Assembly (NCBI GenBank): GCA_028285445.1
Contig: JANQPQ010000001.1
Span: 1-64,000, forward strand
Source of the DNA: Cyclobacteriaceae bacterium
Lineage (GTDB): Bacteria; Bacteroidota; Bacteroidia; Cytophagales; Cyclobacteriaceae
Reading direction: 5' to 3'
Length of the DNA: 64,000 nucleotides
The position numbers and the translations under genes are program-made. Shown here piece after piece: positions 54,342 through 63,255 of the stretch; the first letter of the stretch is position 1; each line of letters begins with the position of its first letter. Under the pieces are notes generated by a model, which was not told the origin of the DNA, ran no database searches, and worked only from the letters and a program-made list of their open reading frames with translations.

Positions 54342-55505
54342 CTATCGGCTATCTCTGAAATGTGATGGTGGGTAACCTGTAAGTTTCTTAAAGGCAGCGT
54401 TGAAAGAAGCTTTAGAGTTAAAACCCACTTCATGGGCTATACTAAGAATAGTAAAGTGAGATTTGCTTGGATCCTGCAGCAGGAGCTTAGCAGCGTTTAC
54501 CCGGTAAGAATTAACGTATTCAAAAAACCCTTGATTCAAATGTTGATTAAGCAACTGTGACAGTTGGTGAGGAGATATGTTTAACCTGCCTGCAACATCA
54601 TTTAATGTTAGGCCATGATGTTCATACAAGCGTTGTTCGGCCATTATCTTCCGCAACTCGTTTGCCAGCCTCTGAGAATCCTGTGCGCTCATCGAAGATT
54701 TGTTGTAGCGCGGATAGGCCTTCACCACCGGTAGCCCTGAGAAAAGCACTGGTTCCAACACTACCGAGAAGCCACAAGCAAGAATAAGTATAGCTGATAG
54801 TGACAGGATAGTGGCATCAATTTGATAAATGAATTTATAGTGCAGAAAAGCAATACTTCCCAACTGTAGTAACTTCAAAATTGCGATGGCAGCAAATGCC
54901 AGGGACACCCTCTTACCCCAATTGACCTTTAGTGTCTGCAGAGATGATCGGGCTGCTTGCTTTGCCTTCGGTATGGCTTGATACAAGCTAGCGAGAGAGT
55001 ATGCAAAAATATGGATGACCATGAAAATCCTGATCAGATAGAATGGCGTGCCGAAAACTGAGTCTCCTGACCAGATGGCTCGAAGGACATCGGCTTTATC
55101 TTGTGCCGAGGTCAGATAGAAAGGTGTTAGATAGATGACATAAGCTAGAAATGGGATGAAATGCAACAGATCACTTTTTGTGAACATCTTGGCGGGCCAG
55201 AGTAAACGCCTCAGGTAGAACCATAACAATGGACCAAATAGCAATGGGAAAGAATTAGTGGTGAACAGCAAGTGAGGGTACTCCAGGAAGAATCGAGACC
55301 AGTAAGCTCCAAATTCTGCGATATATAGAGAAAATAGCAATACCAGTATCGCTAACCAGATGTTGGCTTTCCGATTCTCCTTGCGCTGCACCATTAACGC
55401 AATAGCGATAAAAACGCCATGGGCTGCTGCAAAGGCAGTTATAGTTGTCAGGATGTCATATAGGAGTCTCACCTGAATAAAGATACAGAATTTGCATAAC
55501 TGCAT
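54342..55505 (-). CDS. Membrane-anchored AraC-family transcription regulator
   Basis: 387 residues with about seven hydrophobic segments (for example FSLYIAEFGAYW, FPLLFGPLLWFYLRRL, LILACGFSVVLEPVLF) and a C-terminal AraC domain (LTLNDVAGRLNISPHQLSQLLNQ, and AHEVGFNSKASFNAAFKKLTGYPPSHF). The start may be the GTG eleven codons further in, because a TATCTTTA box overlaps the beginning of the longer frame. It is divergent from a methyltransferase gene. Confidence 0.87.
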   Translation of the reverse strand: MQLCKFCIFIQVRLLYDILTTITAFAAAHGVFIAIALMVQRKENRKANIWLAILVLLFSLYIAEFGAYWSRFFLEYPHLLFTTNSFPLLFGPLLWFYLRRLLWPAKMFTKSDLLHFIPFLAYVIYLTPFYLTSAQDKADVLRAIWSGDSVFGTPFYLIRIFMVIHIFAYSLASLYQAIPKAKQAARSSLQTLKVNWGKRVSLAFAAIAILKLLQLGSIAFLHYKFIYQIDATILSLSAILILACGFSVVLEPVLFSGLPVVKAYPRYNKSSMSAQDSQRLANELRKIMAEQRLYEHHGLTLNDVAGRLNISPHQLSQLLNQHLNQGFFEYVNSYRVNAAKLLLQDPSKSHFTILSIAHEVGFNSKASFNAAFKKLTGYPPSHFRDSR

Positions 55506-55524
55506 TCTCTAAAAGCGAAATCAG

Positions 55525-55532
55525 TATTTTTG
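55525..55532 (+). promoter_or_regulatory. -7 promoter element (TATTTTTG) of the methyltransferase gene
   Basis: Exact TAnnTTTG, 10 bases before the ATG at 55543, in the 37-base gap between divergent genes. Confidence 0.5.
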
Positions 55533-55542
55533 GCTTTCAGTT

Positions 55543-56286
55543 ATGGCAAAAGATCGCTTCTCAAAACAAGCTTCAACTTACGCCAAATTCCGCCCAAGCT
55601 ATCCACCAGAGCTCTATGAATTTGTACTGGAGCGCGTGGTAACCAGAGAATCCGCCTGGGATTGTGCAACTGGCAACGGTCAGGCTGCCTCTGTACTGGC
55701 CCGACATTTTAAGCACGTACATGCAACTGACATCTCACAGCAACAGCTAGCCAATGCCAAAAATGCGAATAACATCCAGTATCAAATAGCCAACGCCGAG
55801 AACCCTCCCTTTGGCGACAATAGCTTCGATTTAATAACAGTTGCCCAGGCCGCCCACTGGTTCAACCTTAAGGAGTTCTATCATCAAGTTAACCGTGTTG
55901 GAAGGCCTAACGGAGTTATTGCCCTTTGGGGATATGGGCTATTCCGCTCCTTACCTGAAGTGGATCAGAAAGTGCAAGACTTTTATGCCGGTACAGTGGG
56001 GAACTATTGGGACTTCGAAAGAAAACACATTGAAGACGGCTACAGCACACTTCCCTTTCCTTTCAAAGAAATCGAAGCACCTCTTTTTGAAATCAAGCGT
56101 GAATGGATGCTTAGTGACCTTGAGGGCTATCTAAATAGCTGGTCTTCCGTGCAAAACTATATAGCTGCGAAAGGAGCCAATCCAGTAAAACCGCTCATAC
56201 AATCGTTGGAAAATCTATGGCCGAATGAAAGCCTTCAAATTAGAACGCCAGTTTTCCTTAAGCTCGGTAGAATAATCAAAAACTGA
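55543..56286 (+). CDS. Class I SAM-dependent methyltransferase
   Basis: 247 residues. FSKQASTYAKFRPSYPPELYEF opens a pattern found in a small UbiE-like subgroup; WDCATGNGQAASVLA is SAM motif I, TDISQQQLANA motif II, and FDLITVAQAAHWFN motif IV. Substrate unknown; soluble. The next gene, a kinase-aminotransferase fusion, has its own -7 box within the short gap. Confidence 0.88.
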   Translation: MAKDRFSKQASTYAKFRPSYPPELYEFVLERVVTRESAWDCATGNGQAASVLARHFKHVHATDISQQQLANAKNANNIQYQIANAENPPFGDNSFDLITVAQAAHWFNLKEFYHQVNRVGRPNGVIALWGYGLFRSLPEVDQKVQDFYAGTVGNYWDFERKHIEDGYSTLPFPFKEIEAPLFEIKREWMLSDLEGYLNSWSSVQNYIAAKGANPVKPLIQSLENLWPNESLQIRTPVFLKLGRIIKN

Positions 56287-56289
56287 TTC

Positions 56290-56297
56290 TAACTTTG
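56290..56297 (+). promoter_or_regulatory. -7 promoter element (TAACTTTG) of the kinase-aminotransferase gene
   Basis: Exact TAnnTTTG in the 28-base gap, 18 bases before the ATG, so this gene can be transcribed on its own. Confidence 0.5.
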
Positions 56298-56314
56298 AGG
56301 CAGGTAACTGAATT

Positions 56315-58588
56315 ATGGAAACTTTACAACTTCAGACAATACTCAAGGATAACTACGGACTTGAGGGGGAACTAAAACTCCTTAATGGGTTTGAAGATCT
56401 TAACTATCGGCTCAATGGAGCTGATGGCAGGTATGTTGTGAAGGTGGTGTCTGGCAAAGAGAAGCAGGGACTAATCACTGCACAAAACGCACTGCTTGAA
56501 CATCTTTCTCAGTCTGACGATGGGCATAAGTTCCCCCGGTTGGTAAAAACTCAGTCACATAAGGCTGAAGTACTCCTTGATAGTGACAATAGTAGAATGG
56601 TGCGGGTGTTGTCTTACCTGGATGGTGAGGTATATGCAGAAGCATTGCAAAGCCTTGAGCAAATTGCAAATCTTGGCCAAGTTCTTGGCAAACTTGACAA
56701 TGCCCTAATGGAGATTAGTGCTGTGAATCTTGATCGAGGTGACTACGAGTGGGATTTAAAGAACTCAGCAGATAGCGCTAAGCATCTTAAGCATATTACA
56801 GATTCTCACCGACGTTCTTTAGCTGAATATTTCTTTCAACAATATAACTGGATAGTTGCTCCTGCCCTTCCCAAATTAAGAAAGAGCATAATTCACTCTG
56901 ATGCCAATGATTACAACATCTTAACTGACGGAGACAAAATCAGCGGTCTAATAGACTTTGGTGATGCTGCCTACTCACAGACCATCAACGAAGTGGCTAT
57001 TGCTTTAGCCTACGTCCTTACTAATCAAGATGATTTGATGAAAGCGTCCATTGCCCTGGTAGCTGCCTACCACGAGCAACTACCCTTGGAGGATCTGGAA
57101 TTGGAACTGCTATATTATTTAATAGCTGCCAGACTTTGCGTTACTGTTTGCCGTGCGGCTTACTCTAGGTCGACAAATCCTGAAAATGCCTATTTACTGG
57201 TCAGTGAAGAACCCGCCTGGAATTTGCTCGAACGGTGGATAGCCCTAAACCCCATCCACTTTCAAAACCAATTGCAGACAGCCTGTGGGCGATCAACCTC
57301 TCCCCCTGATCTGGAATTGGACCTTGCCAATAGAAACAAGCATTTGGCGCCTTCTCTGAGCATCAGCTATGATGAACCCATTAAAATGTCAAAGGCGGCG
57401 TTTCAGTATATGCATGATGCCGAAGGAAGAACTTATCTGGATTGTGTAAACAATATCTGCCATGTGGGGCATTGTCACCCCCGGGTAGTCGAGGCTGGTC
57501 AAAGACAAATGGCAGCTTTAAACACGAATACACGATATATCTATGATCAACTGAACGAATATGCTGAGTTATTAAGCGAAAAATTGCCGCCAGGCCTGGA
57601 TACAATCTTCTTTATGAATTCCGGAAGTGAGGCTGGTGATTTAGCGCAAAGAATAGCTCGCACTGTTACCGGAAATCACGACACCTTGGTTTTCGAACAC
57701 GGCTATCACGGCAATACCATTGCTGGCATTGAGGTAAGTCATTATAAGTATAATCGACAAGGCGGGCCAGGAAAAGTAGATCACATTCATGAGGCTAAGA
57801 TGCCTGACATATTCAGGGATGGAAATAAGGAGGTCGATGAATATATGAGGGATGTTGCAAACATTCTTGACGGGTTGGATTCTTCCGGGCGCGCTCCAGC
57901 CGCTTTCTACGCCGAGTCTCTTCTGGGCTGCGGTGGACAAATAGAATTACCTGCTGGCTTTTTGGAGCAGATCTACCACTTGGTAAGAGCCACGGGCGGG
58001 CTTTGTATTGCCGATGAAGTCCAGGTGGGTTTTGGAAGAGTAGGCAGTCATTTCTGGGGATTCGAAACTCAGGAAGTAGTACCCGACATTGTGGTGATGG
58101 GCAAGCCCATGGGAAACGGCCACCCTATTGCGGCAGTTGCAACAACAAAAGAAATTGCTGCCGCTTTCGATACAGGAATGGAGTTCTTTAGCTCGTTTGG
58201 TGGCAACCCCGTGAGCTGCGAGATTGGCAAGGCAGTGTTGAAGGTCATAGATGAAGAAAACATGCAAGAGTCAGCTCTGGCTAATGGCAACTACCTCAAA
58301 GAAAGGCTGCAGAACCTTGCTACGGATTTTGAGTGCATTGGTGATGTAAGAGGAAGAGGTTTGTTTATTGGAATTGAATTAGTAAAAGATAGGGTGTCAC
58401 TAGGTGCTGCCCCAGAAGCAGCTAAGTCCCTAGTAAATTTCGCCCGGAAAAGGCGGGTGTTGCTCAGCACTGATGGGCCAATGAATAATGTCATCAAAAT
58501 AAAACCACCCATGCGGTTCAACCAATCAAATGCCGATCAGGTAATTGCTACCGTTCGGGAAGGCTTAAGTAGGCATCAGCTATCTTAA
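56315..58588 (+). CDS. APH-type kinase fused to class III aminotransferase (phospho-lyase type)
   Basis: 757 residues in two parts. The N-terminal about 320 residues form an aminoglycoside-phosphotransferase-like kinase: GFEDLNYRL, catalytic loop IIHSDANDYNIL (His194) and metal-binding GLIDFGD. The C-terminal about 420 residues form a class III PLP enzyme: NICHVGHCHPRVV, FFMNSGSEAGDLAQRIA, ADEVQVGFGR and Schiff-base Lys597 in VMGKPMGNGHP. In vertebrates a related kinase (hydroxylysine kinase) and related PLP phospho-lyases (for phosphoethanolamine or phosphohydroxylysine) are separate proteins, so this fusion probably phosphorylates an amino alcohol and then eliminates phosphate to give an aldehyde. 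The substrate is inferred. Confidence 0.9.
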   Translation: METLQLQTILKDNYGLEGELKLLNGFEDLNYRLNGADGRYVVKVVSGKEKQGLITAQNALLEHLSQSDDGHKFPRLVKTQSHKAEVLLDSDNSRMVRVLSYLDGEVYAEALQSLEQIANLGQVLGKLDNALMEISAVNLDRGDYEWDLKNSADSAKHLKHITDSHRRSLAEYFFQQYNWIVAPALPKLRKSIIHSDANDYNILTDGDKISGLIDFGDAAYSQTINEVAIALAYVLTNQDDLMKASIALVAAYHEQLPLEDLELELLYYLIAARLCVTVCRAAYSRSTNPENAYLLVSEEPAWNLLERWIALNPIHFQNQLQTACGRSTSPPDLELDLANRNKHLAPSLSISYDEPIKMSKAAFQYMHDAEGRTYLDCVNNICHVGHCHPRVVEAGQRQMAALNTNTRYIYDQLNEYAELLSEKLPPGLDTIFFMNSGSEAGDLAQRIARTVTGNHDTLVFEHGYHGNTIAGIEVSHYKYNRQGGPGKVDHIHEAKMPDIFRDGNKEVDEYMRDVANILDGLDSSGRAPAAFYAESLLGCGGQIELPAGFLEQIYHLVRATGGLCIADEVQVGFGRVGSHFWGFETQEVVPDIVVMGKPMGNGHPIAAVATTKEIAAAFDTGMEFFSSFGGNPVSCEIGKAVLKVIDEENMQESALANGNYLKERLQNLATDFECIGDVRGRGLFIGIELVKDRVSLGAAPEAAKSLVNFARKRRVLLSTDGPMNNVIKIKPPMRFNQSNADQVIATVREGLSRHQLS

Positions 58589-59958
58589 TTTCTCCTGATT
58601 GATCCGCTAGGGAAGACCACCATACTCTCATTACCATCTTTGCCGACAGCAGCAACTCCAAACAGGAAGTTGTCTATGACAATACCATCCAGGGTATAAG
58701 AATCCACGTCACCAACAAAACGAGAATATTGCCACTGCGGAGAAGTTGTATCGCGCCAGTATATCTTGTAGCCGGCCAGATTTTCGTCGTCGATCTTGTC
58801 CCAAGCCAACGATGTAGAGGGCCTAACAGCCCCCCCAATTTTAACATTCTTCGGCTCCGGCGGAGCCCAGGCCATACCAGCAAGTGAAATGGCATTAACT
58901 GCTGTAAGTTTGGCCGCGTAATCGAAGTTTACCCCTTCAATCACATCACCGTATTTAATACCATCCTCCTCTCTAAGGTCCTGATGTTGCCGGTTATAGT
59001 TTTCATGAGCTTCCATAATTCGAATACCAGCATAGCCTGCATCGTTAAATGGACGATGATGCCCTCCTCTTCCAAATCGGTCTAACCTGTAAATCATAAT
59101 AGGATTCATTTCTGGCATATAAGTAGAAGTCATGCGATGCACATAACGAGCCAACTGCCTGGAGATACCATCCACCTCTCCGCCAGAAAACCTCCGCCTA
59201 TTTCTTTCCTGATCGGTTTCGGTGACTGGCGTGGGTTCGGAGAATATTCTAAAAGCCCGGTTGTCAATTACCCCATCAACGCCTTCAATATTACCGATCA
59301 TATCGTTGTTAAGAATGCCTATAATTTCCCATCCATCTTCCTTAGCCTTTGCAGCTAACCCTCTCCCGCCAAACAAACCTTGCTCCTCCCCTGATAGGCC
59401 TGTATAAACGATACTTGAAGGAAAGCTGTACTTGGTGAGGATTCTTGCGGCTTCGATAGCGCCGGCCATGCCCGAAGCGTTATCGTTCGCTCCGGGTGAA
59501 TCTGATGTTGCATCGGTGGCATCAGATACCCGTGAGTCGATATCTCCTGACATTATTACAAAGCGATTCGGATAGCGCGTACCTCTTTGTATGGCAACAA
59601 CATTTACTACCCAGGTGTCATTGGCTATACGGCGGCTTTCCCCGGCTTTAACAAGATTCCATTGAAAGTACACCTCCAGGCAACCACCGCAAGCGGCAGA
59701 TATCTTGTCATATTCTGCCTTTATCCAACGTCGTGCCGCCCCGATGCCCCGAGTGTCGGAGACTGTATCTGAAAGGGTGTTCCTGGTACCGAAATCCACA
59801 AGCTTCTGAATATCAGTCTGAATTCTGTCTGCTGATGAGGCTGCAATAATATCGTAGTGCCGTGTGTCAAGCCCTGGAACTGACTGGCCATTAGCTAGCA
59901 AAGTACAGAGTAGCAACACCGCCATAGTATGAATAAACCTGGGGAATATTTGAGTCAT
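58585..59958 (-). CDS. Secreted M28 family metallopeptidase with C-terminal Fn3-like domain
   Basis: 457 residues from the ATG at 59958, which puts the signal peptide (FIHTMAVLLLCTLLANGQ) at the start; a longer frame to 60072 would add 38 residues and pass through the promoter. Zinc-site motifs are SGDIDSR, DSPGANDNASG, GLSGEEQGLFGGRGL, NNDMIGN and the final HENYNRQHQ. A fibronectin III-like domain follows (TSLAWDKIDDENLAGYKIYWRD). Aminopeptidase activity outside the cytoplasm is likely. The stop overlaps that of the convergent fusion gene by 4 bases. Confidence 0.9.
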   Translation of the reverse strand: MTQIFPRFIHTMAVLLLCTLLANGQSVPGLDTRHYDIIAASSADRIQTDIQKLVDFGTRNTLSDTVSDTRGIGAARRWIKAEYDKISAACGGCLEVYFQWNLVKAGESRRIANDTWVVNVVAIQRGTRYPNRFVIMSGDIDSRVSDATDATSDSPGANDNASGMAGAIEAARILTKYSFPSSIVYTGLSGEEQGLFGGRGLAAKAKEDGWEIIGILNNDMIGNIEGVDGVIDNRAFRIFSEPTPVTETDQERNRRRFSGGEVDGISRQLARYVHRMTSTYMPEMNPIMIYRLDRFGRGGHHRPFNDAGYAGIRIMEAHENYNRQHQDLREEDGIKYGDVIEGVNFDYAAKLTAVNAISLAGMAWAPPEPKNVKIGGAVRPSTSLAWDKIDDENLAGYKIYWRDTTSPQWQYSRFVGDVDSYTLDGIVIDNFLFGVAAVGKDGNESMVVFPSGSIRRN

Positions 59959-59984
59959 CGTTGTGGGTTTTTGGGTGAAGGGCC

Positions 59985-59992
59985 CAAAAATA
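59985..59992 (-). promoter_or_regulatory. -7 promoter element (TATTTTTG) of the M28 peptidase gene
   Basis: Exact TAnnTTTG on the minus strand, 26 bases before the ATG at 59958. It lies inside the longer possible reading frame and so supports the shorter start. Confidence 0.5.
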
Positions 59993-60179
59993 GTCAAAAT
60001 ACCCAAAGTCAGAAACGCCATTGATATAAGTGGTGCACCCGTCCTAAGCCGGCTCTTTTCAGGGCAATTCAACGATACTTGTTTAATAGATATTCTAACA
60101 TCAAAATTTGTTATTATGATTAATTTTATTATTAATAGGATTTAAATACTTTTATATTATCTTATTTTAATAAATCAGC

Positions 60180-60827
60180 ATGTTTAGTTTCCTTACAAAA
60201 ACGACAAATAATAAAGGCTCAATAAGTCTGGAAGACCTCCATGAGTATTGGCGAGAACCTCATGAGGATGGACACCAGCCATTGGAACTGTACCTCAACG
60301 GCATTGAGAAAAGTGAGTTCCTGGTAGATATATTACGTAACAGATTGCACCTTCCCAGCGAGAGTACCATATTGGAAATTGGGTGTAGTTCCGGCCGCAA
60401 TCTTATCCACCTATTTAAGAATGACTACAAATTTCTTGCTGGCTTGGAGATAAATAAGGATGCCCTGAATCTATTCAGCAAAAAGGATCCTCTACTTTAT
60501 AAGAATATCAATCTCTTCAACTTTGCTTTAGAAGAATATCTTGAGGAGCACGAGGGCGAAAGATACGATGTTGTTTTTTCGATGGCTACCTTCGAGAATA
60601 TTCATTACGATAGTGACTGGGCCTTTGAGCGAGTTGCAGCCATGACTAGGAAATACCTGGTTACTATTGAAGATGAAAAAAGTCAGGGAGCACATCACTT
60701 CCCAAGGAATTACAAGCTTGCCTTTCGCAAGTCGAAACTCAAGCAAGTGGAGAGCATAAACTGCAAGAAAATTCCTTTGTTAGGTAAAAACTACGTTGCA
60801 CGAATATTCAAGGCACCTAAGTCTTAA
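60180..60827 (+). CDS. SAM-dependent methyltransferase
   Basis: 215 residues. ILEIGCSSGRNLIHLF is SAM motif I, AGLEINKDALNLF motif II, and YDVVFSMATFENIHY the motif IV region. Substrate unknown. The gene is preceded by a strikingly AT-rich leader of about 100 bases and has an unusual single-gene context, so it may have been acquired by transfer (inference). It converges on moaE. Confidence 0.82.
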   Translation: MFSFLTKTTNNKGSISLEDLHEYWREPHEDGHQPLELYLNGIEKSEFLVDILRNRLHLPSESTILEIGCSSGRNLIHLFKNDYKFLAGLEINKDALNLFSKKDPLLYKNINLFNFALEEYLEEHEGERYDVVFSMATFENIHYDSDWAFERVAAMTRKYLVTIEDEKSQGAHHFPRNYKLAFRKSKLKQVESINCKKIPLLGKNYVARIFKAPKS

Positions 60828-60837
60828 GGAAATTGGG

Positions 60838-61248
60838 CTAAGGAGTGGTACTAACCCACTCCTCCCCATCACCAAAAACCTCCTTCTTCCAGATGGGAAC
60901 GGTTTGCTTTAAAGTGTCAATAATAAAGCGGCACGCCTCAAATGATTCAGCGCGGTGAGGAGTTGAAACTGCAATAGCTACAGCTATTTCTCCGATCGGT
61001 AACACCCCTTTTCGATGCACCACAGCATATTTGCATAGTGGCCATCGGTCCAAAGCCTGATTGACAATCTTTTCAATTTCGCTAACAGCCATGGCATCGT
61101 AAGATTCATACTCCAGCCTTTCCACAGGCTTTTCCTTTGTGTTATCTCGAACTGTTCCAAGAAAGAGACTCACAGCTCCGGCACCATCGTTCTGAACTTC
61201 GTTGAGTACCTCCTGAACATTAATGGGGTTTTCGACAATCTTAATCAT
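60838..61248 (-). CDS. moaE: Molybdopterin synthase catalytic subunit
   Basis: 136 residues: FLGTVRDNTKEKPVERLEYESYDAMA, VHRKGVLPIGE, STPHRAESFEACRFIID, and a C-terminal IWKKEVFGDGEEWV with the catalytic lysines, all MoaE signatures. With MoaD it transfers sulfur to precursor Z (cPMP) to make molybdopterin. It follows moaD by 8 bases and lies next to a molybdoenzyme gene on the other strand. Confidence 0.96.
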   Translation of the reverse strand: MIKIVENPINVQEVLNEVQNDGAGAVSLFLGTVRDNTKEKPVERLEYESYDAMAVSEIEKIVNQALDRWPLCKYAVVHRKGVLPIGEIAVAIAVSTPHRAESFEACRFIIDTLKQTVPIWKKEVFGDGEEWVSTTP

Positions 61249-61256
61249 GAGAATAC

Positions 61257-61499
61257 TTAGCCGCCGCTAACAGGTGGTATTAAGGCGATTTCGTCGGATT
61301 CTTTAAGCTCAAGACTCCCTTGAGCATATTCATTATTTACAGCTACCATTAAGCTCTTTAATTCTGAAAAATCTGAATACTGTCGATTCAGTTCCTCAAG
61401 CAACATTTCAACATTAACGTTTCCTTGCAGTTCAAGACTTAGCTTGCTATCTCCGACTATGTCACGCGCAATTCCAAACAACAAAATGTTAAGCTGCAT
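61257..61499 (-). CDS. moaD: Molybdopterin synthase sulfur carrier subunit
   Basis: 80 residues of ubiquitin-like fold ending in PPVSGG; the C-terminal Gly-Gly is the site of thiocarboxylation. Start region MQLNILLFGIARDIVG is typical. It delivers sulfur to MoaE. It is upstream of moaE in a two-gene unit and divergent from the sulfite oxidase gene. Confidence 0.95.
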   Translation of the reverse strand: MQLNILLFGIARDIVGDSKLSLELQGNVNVEMLLEELNRQYSDFSELKSLMVAVNNEYAQGSLELKESDEIALIPPVSGG

Positions 61500-61590
61500 A
61501 CTTTAAAGATTTATGTAAAAGTAAATAAATCGCAGGTGTTAAACTTAAATTGAAATAAAAGGGTTCATATCTTGGGCATTGTTAAGTTTC

Positions 61591-61598
61591 TATATTTA
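61591..61598 (+). promoter_or_regulatory. -7-like element (TATATTTA) of the sulfite-oxidase gene
   Basis: One mismatch from TAnnTTTG, 18 bases before the ATG at 61617. It excludes a start at 61572. Confidence 0.45.
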
Positions 61599-61616
61599 GC
61601 ATCAAGAACCGCCCGG

Positions 61617-62843
61617 ATGAAATCTTCTAGAAGAAAATTTATCAAACTTGCCGGCATTAGTGCATTAAGTTCGTTGGCTGGGGCTGAGATAGTCTACGGT
61701 AGCAAGTTGCCATCTGGTCTTATGCCAGTAATACTCGATCAGGAGGATCCTTATAAAACAATTGCTAAGGACAAAGGCCTAACCATACTCAACGATCGCC
61801 CCTGGAATGTTGAAACTCCACCTCATCTTCTTGATGATGATATTACTCCGGCAGATAAACTATTTATCAGAAACAATGGCATTCCACCAGCTGAGGTAGA
61901 TATAAGCAACTGGACTCTTACTATCAATGGTGAATCAGCTATCAATAGTCGCTCATTTACCATTGCAGAGCTTAAGAAGTCGTTCCCAAACTATACGTAT
62001 CAGCTCACTATTGAATGTGGCGGCAATGGTCGTAGTGAGTTTAACCCTCCTGCCAAAGGCAATCAGTGGACCACCGGCGCAGTAGGATGCCCGGAGTGGA
62101 CCGGGGTAAGACTTAAGGATGTACTAGAAAGTGTAGGCATTAATAGTGATGCTGTTTACATCGGATACTATGGAGCCGACACACACATTAGTGGCGACCC
62201 CACTAAAGTGCCTATTTCCCGGGGAGTACCGATTGCCAAGGCCATGCAAAACGAATCTCTTATTGCATGGGCTATGAATGGTAAAGATCTGCCTATTATG
62301 AATGGCTTTCCGCTAAGATTAGTATTTGGCGGCTGGCCAGCTTCTACATCTGGTAAATGGTTGCAAAGCATAGCGATAAGAAACGTAGTACATGATGGCC
62401 CCAAAATGGGTGGACAATCATACCGGGTGCCCTGTACACCGGTCTCGCCTGGCTCTACCGTGGCTGACGAAGATATGTGCATCATTGAATCGATGCCTGT
62501 AAAATCGATTACTTCCTATCCTAAATCTGGGGCCACCATTCAATTGGGGCGAAGACTTGCGGTTAGAGGCCACTGTTGGGCTGGTGAGTATAAGGTTGCA
62601 AAGATGGAAGTATCAATTGATTTTGGAGCCAGTTGGCAAGCCTGCGAGTTGAGTAATCCCCGGAATCGATTTGCCTGGCAACATTGGAATACTGTTTTGG
62701 ACTTCCCAAAACGCGGATATTATGAGGTCTGGGCCAAGGCCACTGATGATCAAGATAACAGCCAACCCATGGTGGTTCCGGGATGGAATCCGAGGGGGTA
62801 CTTGAATAATGCTACGCATCGCATTGCTATTAAAGTGGTATAG
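61617..62843 (+). CDS. Tat-exported sulfite-oxidase-like molybdoenzyme
   Basis: 408 residues from the ATG at 61617, which begins a classic Tat signal (SRRKFIKLAGISALSS). The catalytic domain has LFIRNNGIPP and TIECGGNGRSEF, where the Cys is the molybdenum ligand, and GAVGCPEWTGVRLKDVL. A C-terminal Mo-co dimerisation domain follows (VRGHCWAGEYKVAKMEVSID). It should oxidise sulfite or a related substrate in the periplasm, passing electrons to the cytochrome encoded next. The start was set by the Tat motif and the promoter at 61591. moaD/moaE are divergent upstream. Confidence 0.92.
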   Translation: MKSSRRKFIKLAGISALSSLAGAEIVYGSKLPSGLMPVILDQEDPYKTIAKDKGLTILNDRPWNVETPPHLLDDDITPADKLFIRNNGIPPAEVDISNWTLTINGESAINSRSFTIAELKKSFPNYTYQLTIECGGNGRSEFNPPAKGNQWTTGAVGCPEWTGVRLKDVLESVGINSDAVYIGYYGADTHISGDPTKVPISRGVPIAKAMQNESLIAWAMNGKDLPIMNGFPLRLVFGGWPASTSGKWLQSIAIRNVVHDGPKMGGQSYRVPCTPVSPGSTVADEDMCIIESMPVKSITSYPKSGATIQLGRRLAVRGHCWAGEYKVAKMEVSIDFGASWQACELSNPRNRFAWQHWNTVLDFPKRGYYEVWAKATDDQDNSQPMVVPGWNPRGYLNNATHRIAIKVV

Positions 62844-62844
62844 C

Positions 62845-63255
62845 ATGACAAGCGTTCGAAATATCATCTTGGCTTTTACGATGGTCCTTTATGGCACTCT
62901 TGCTTGTGTAAGAATTGAAAAGGTTGAAACGGCGACTTCCACTGAAGACAACCCGACGACACCACGGCCAATAGATCCAAAATCCGGTTTAGTGTTAGCA
63001 GAAGGAATGGACCTGGTAGCAACGCACTGTACACCCTGCCACTCGTCAAAGTTAATAGCCCAGAATAGAGCCGATCGTGAAGGCTGGGTTAGCATGATTC
63101 GGTGGATGCAGGAAACACAAAACTTATGGCAGTTGGGGGAGTTTGAGGAACCTATACTGGATTATCTATCAACTTACTATGCGCCCCAGGAAACGGGCCG
63201 ACGCAAACCACTGGAAAACATAGAATGGTATGAACTTCAACCTGGCGATAACTAG
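62845..63255 (+). CDS. Cytochrome c, probable electron acceptor of the molybdoenzyme
   Basis: 136 residues from the ATG at 62845, one base after the previous stop. The N terminus is a signal or lipoprotein signal (FTMVLYGTLAC). One heme motif CTPCH is present, followed by WVSMIRWMQETQNLW, where a Met could serve as axial ligand, and ILDYLSTYYAP, the closing helix of small sulfite-dehydrogenase-type cytochromes. It should take electrons from the molybdoenzyme. Confidence 0.9.
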   Translation: MTSVRNIILAFTMVLYGTLACVRIEKVETATSTEDNPTTPRPIDPKSGLVLAEGMDLVATHCTPCHSSKLIAQNRADREGWVSMIRWMQETQNLWQLGEFEEPILDYLSTYYAPQETGRRKPLENIEWYELQPGDN

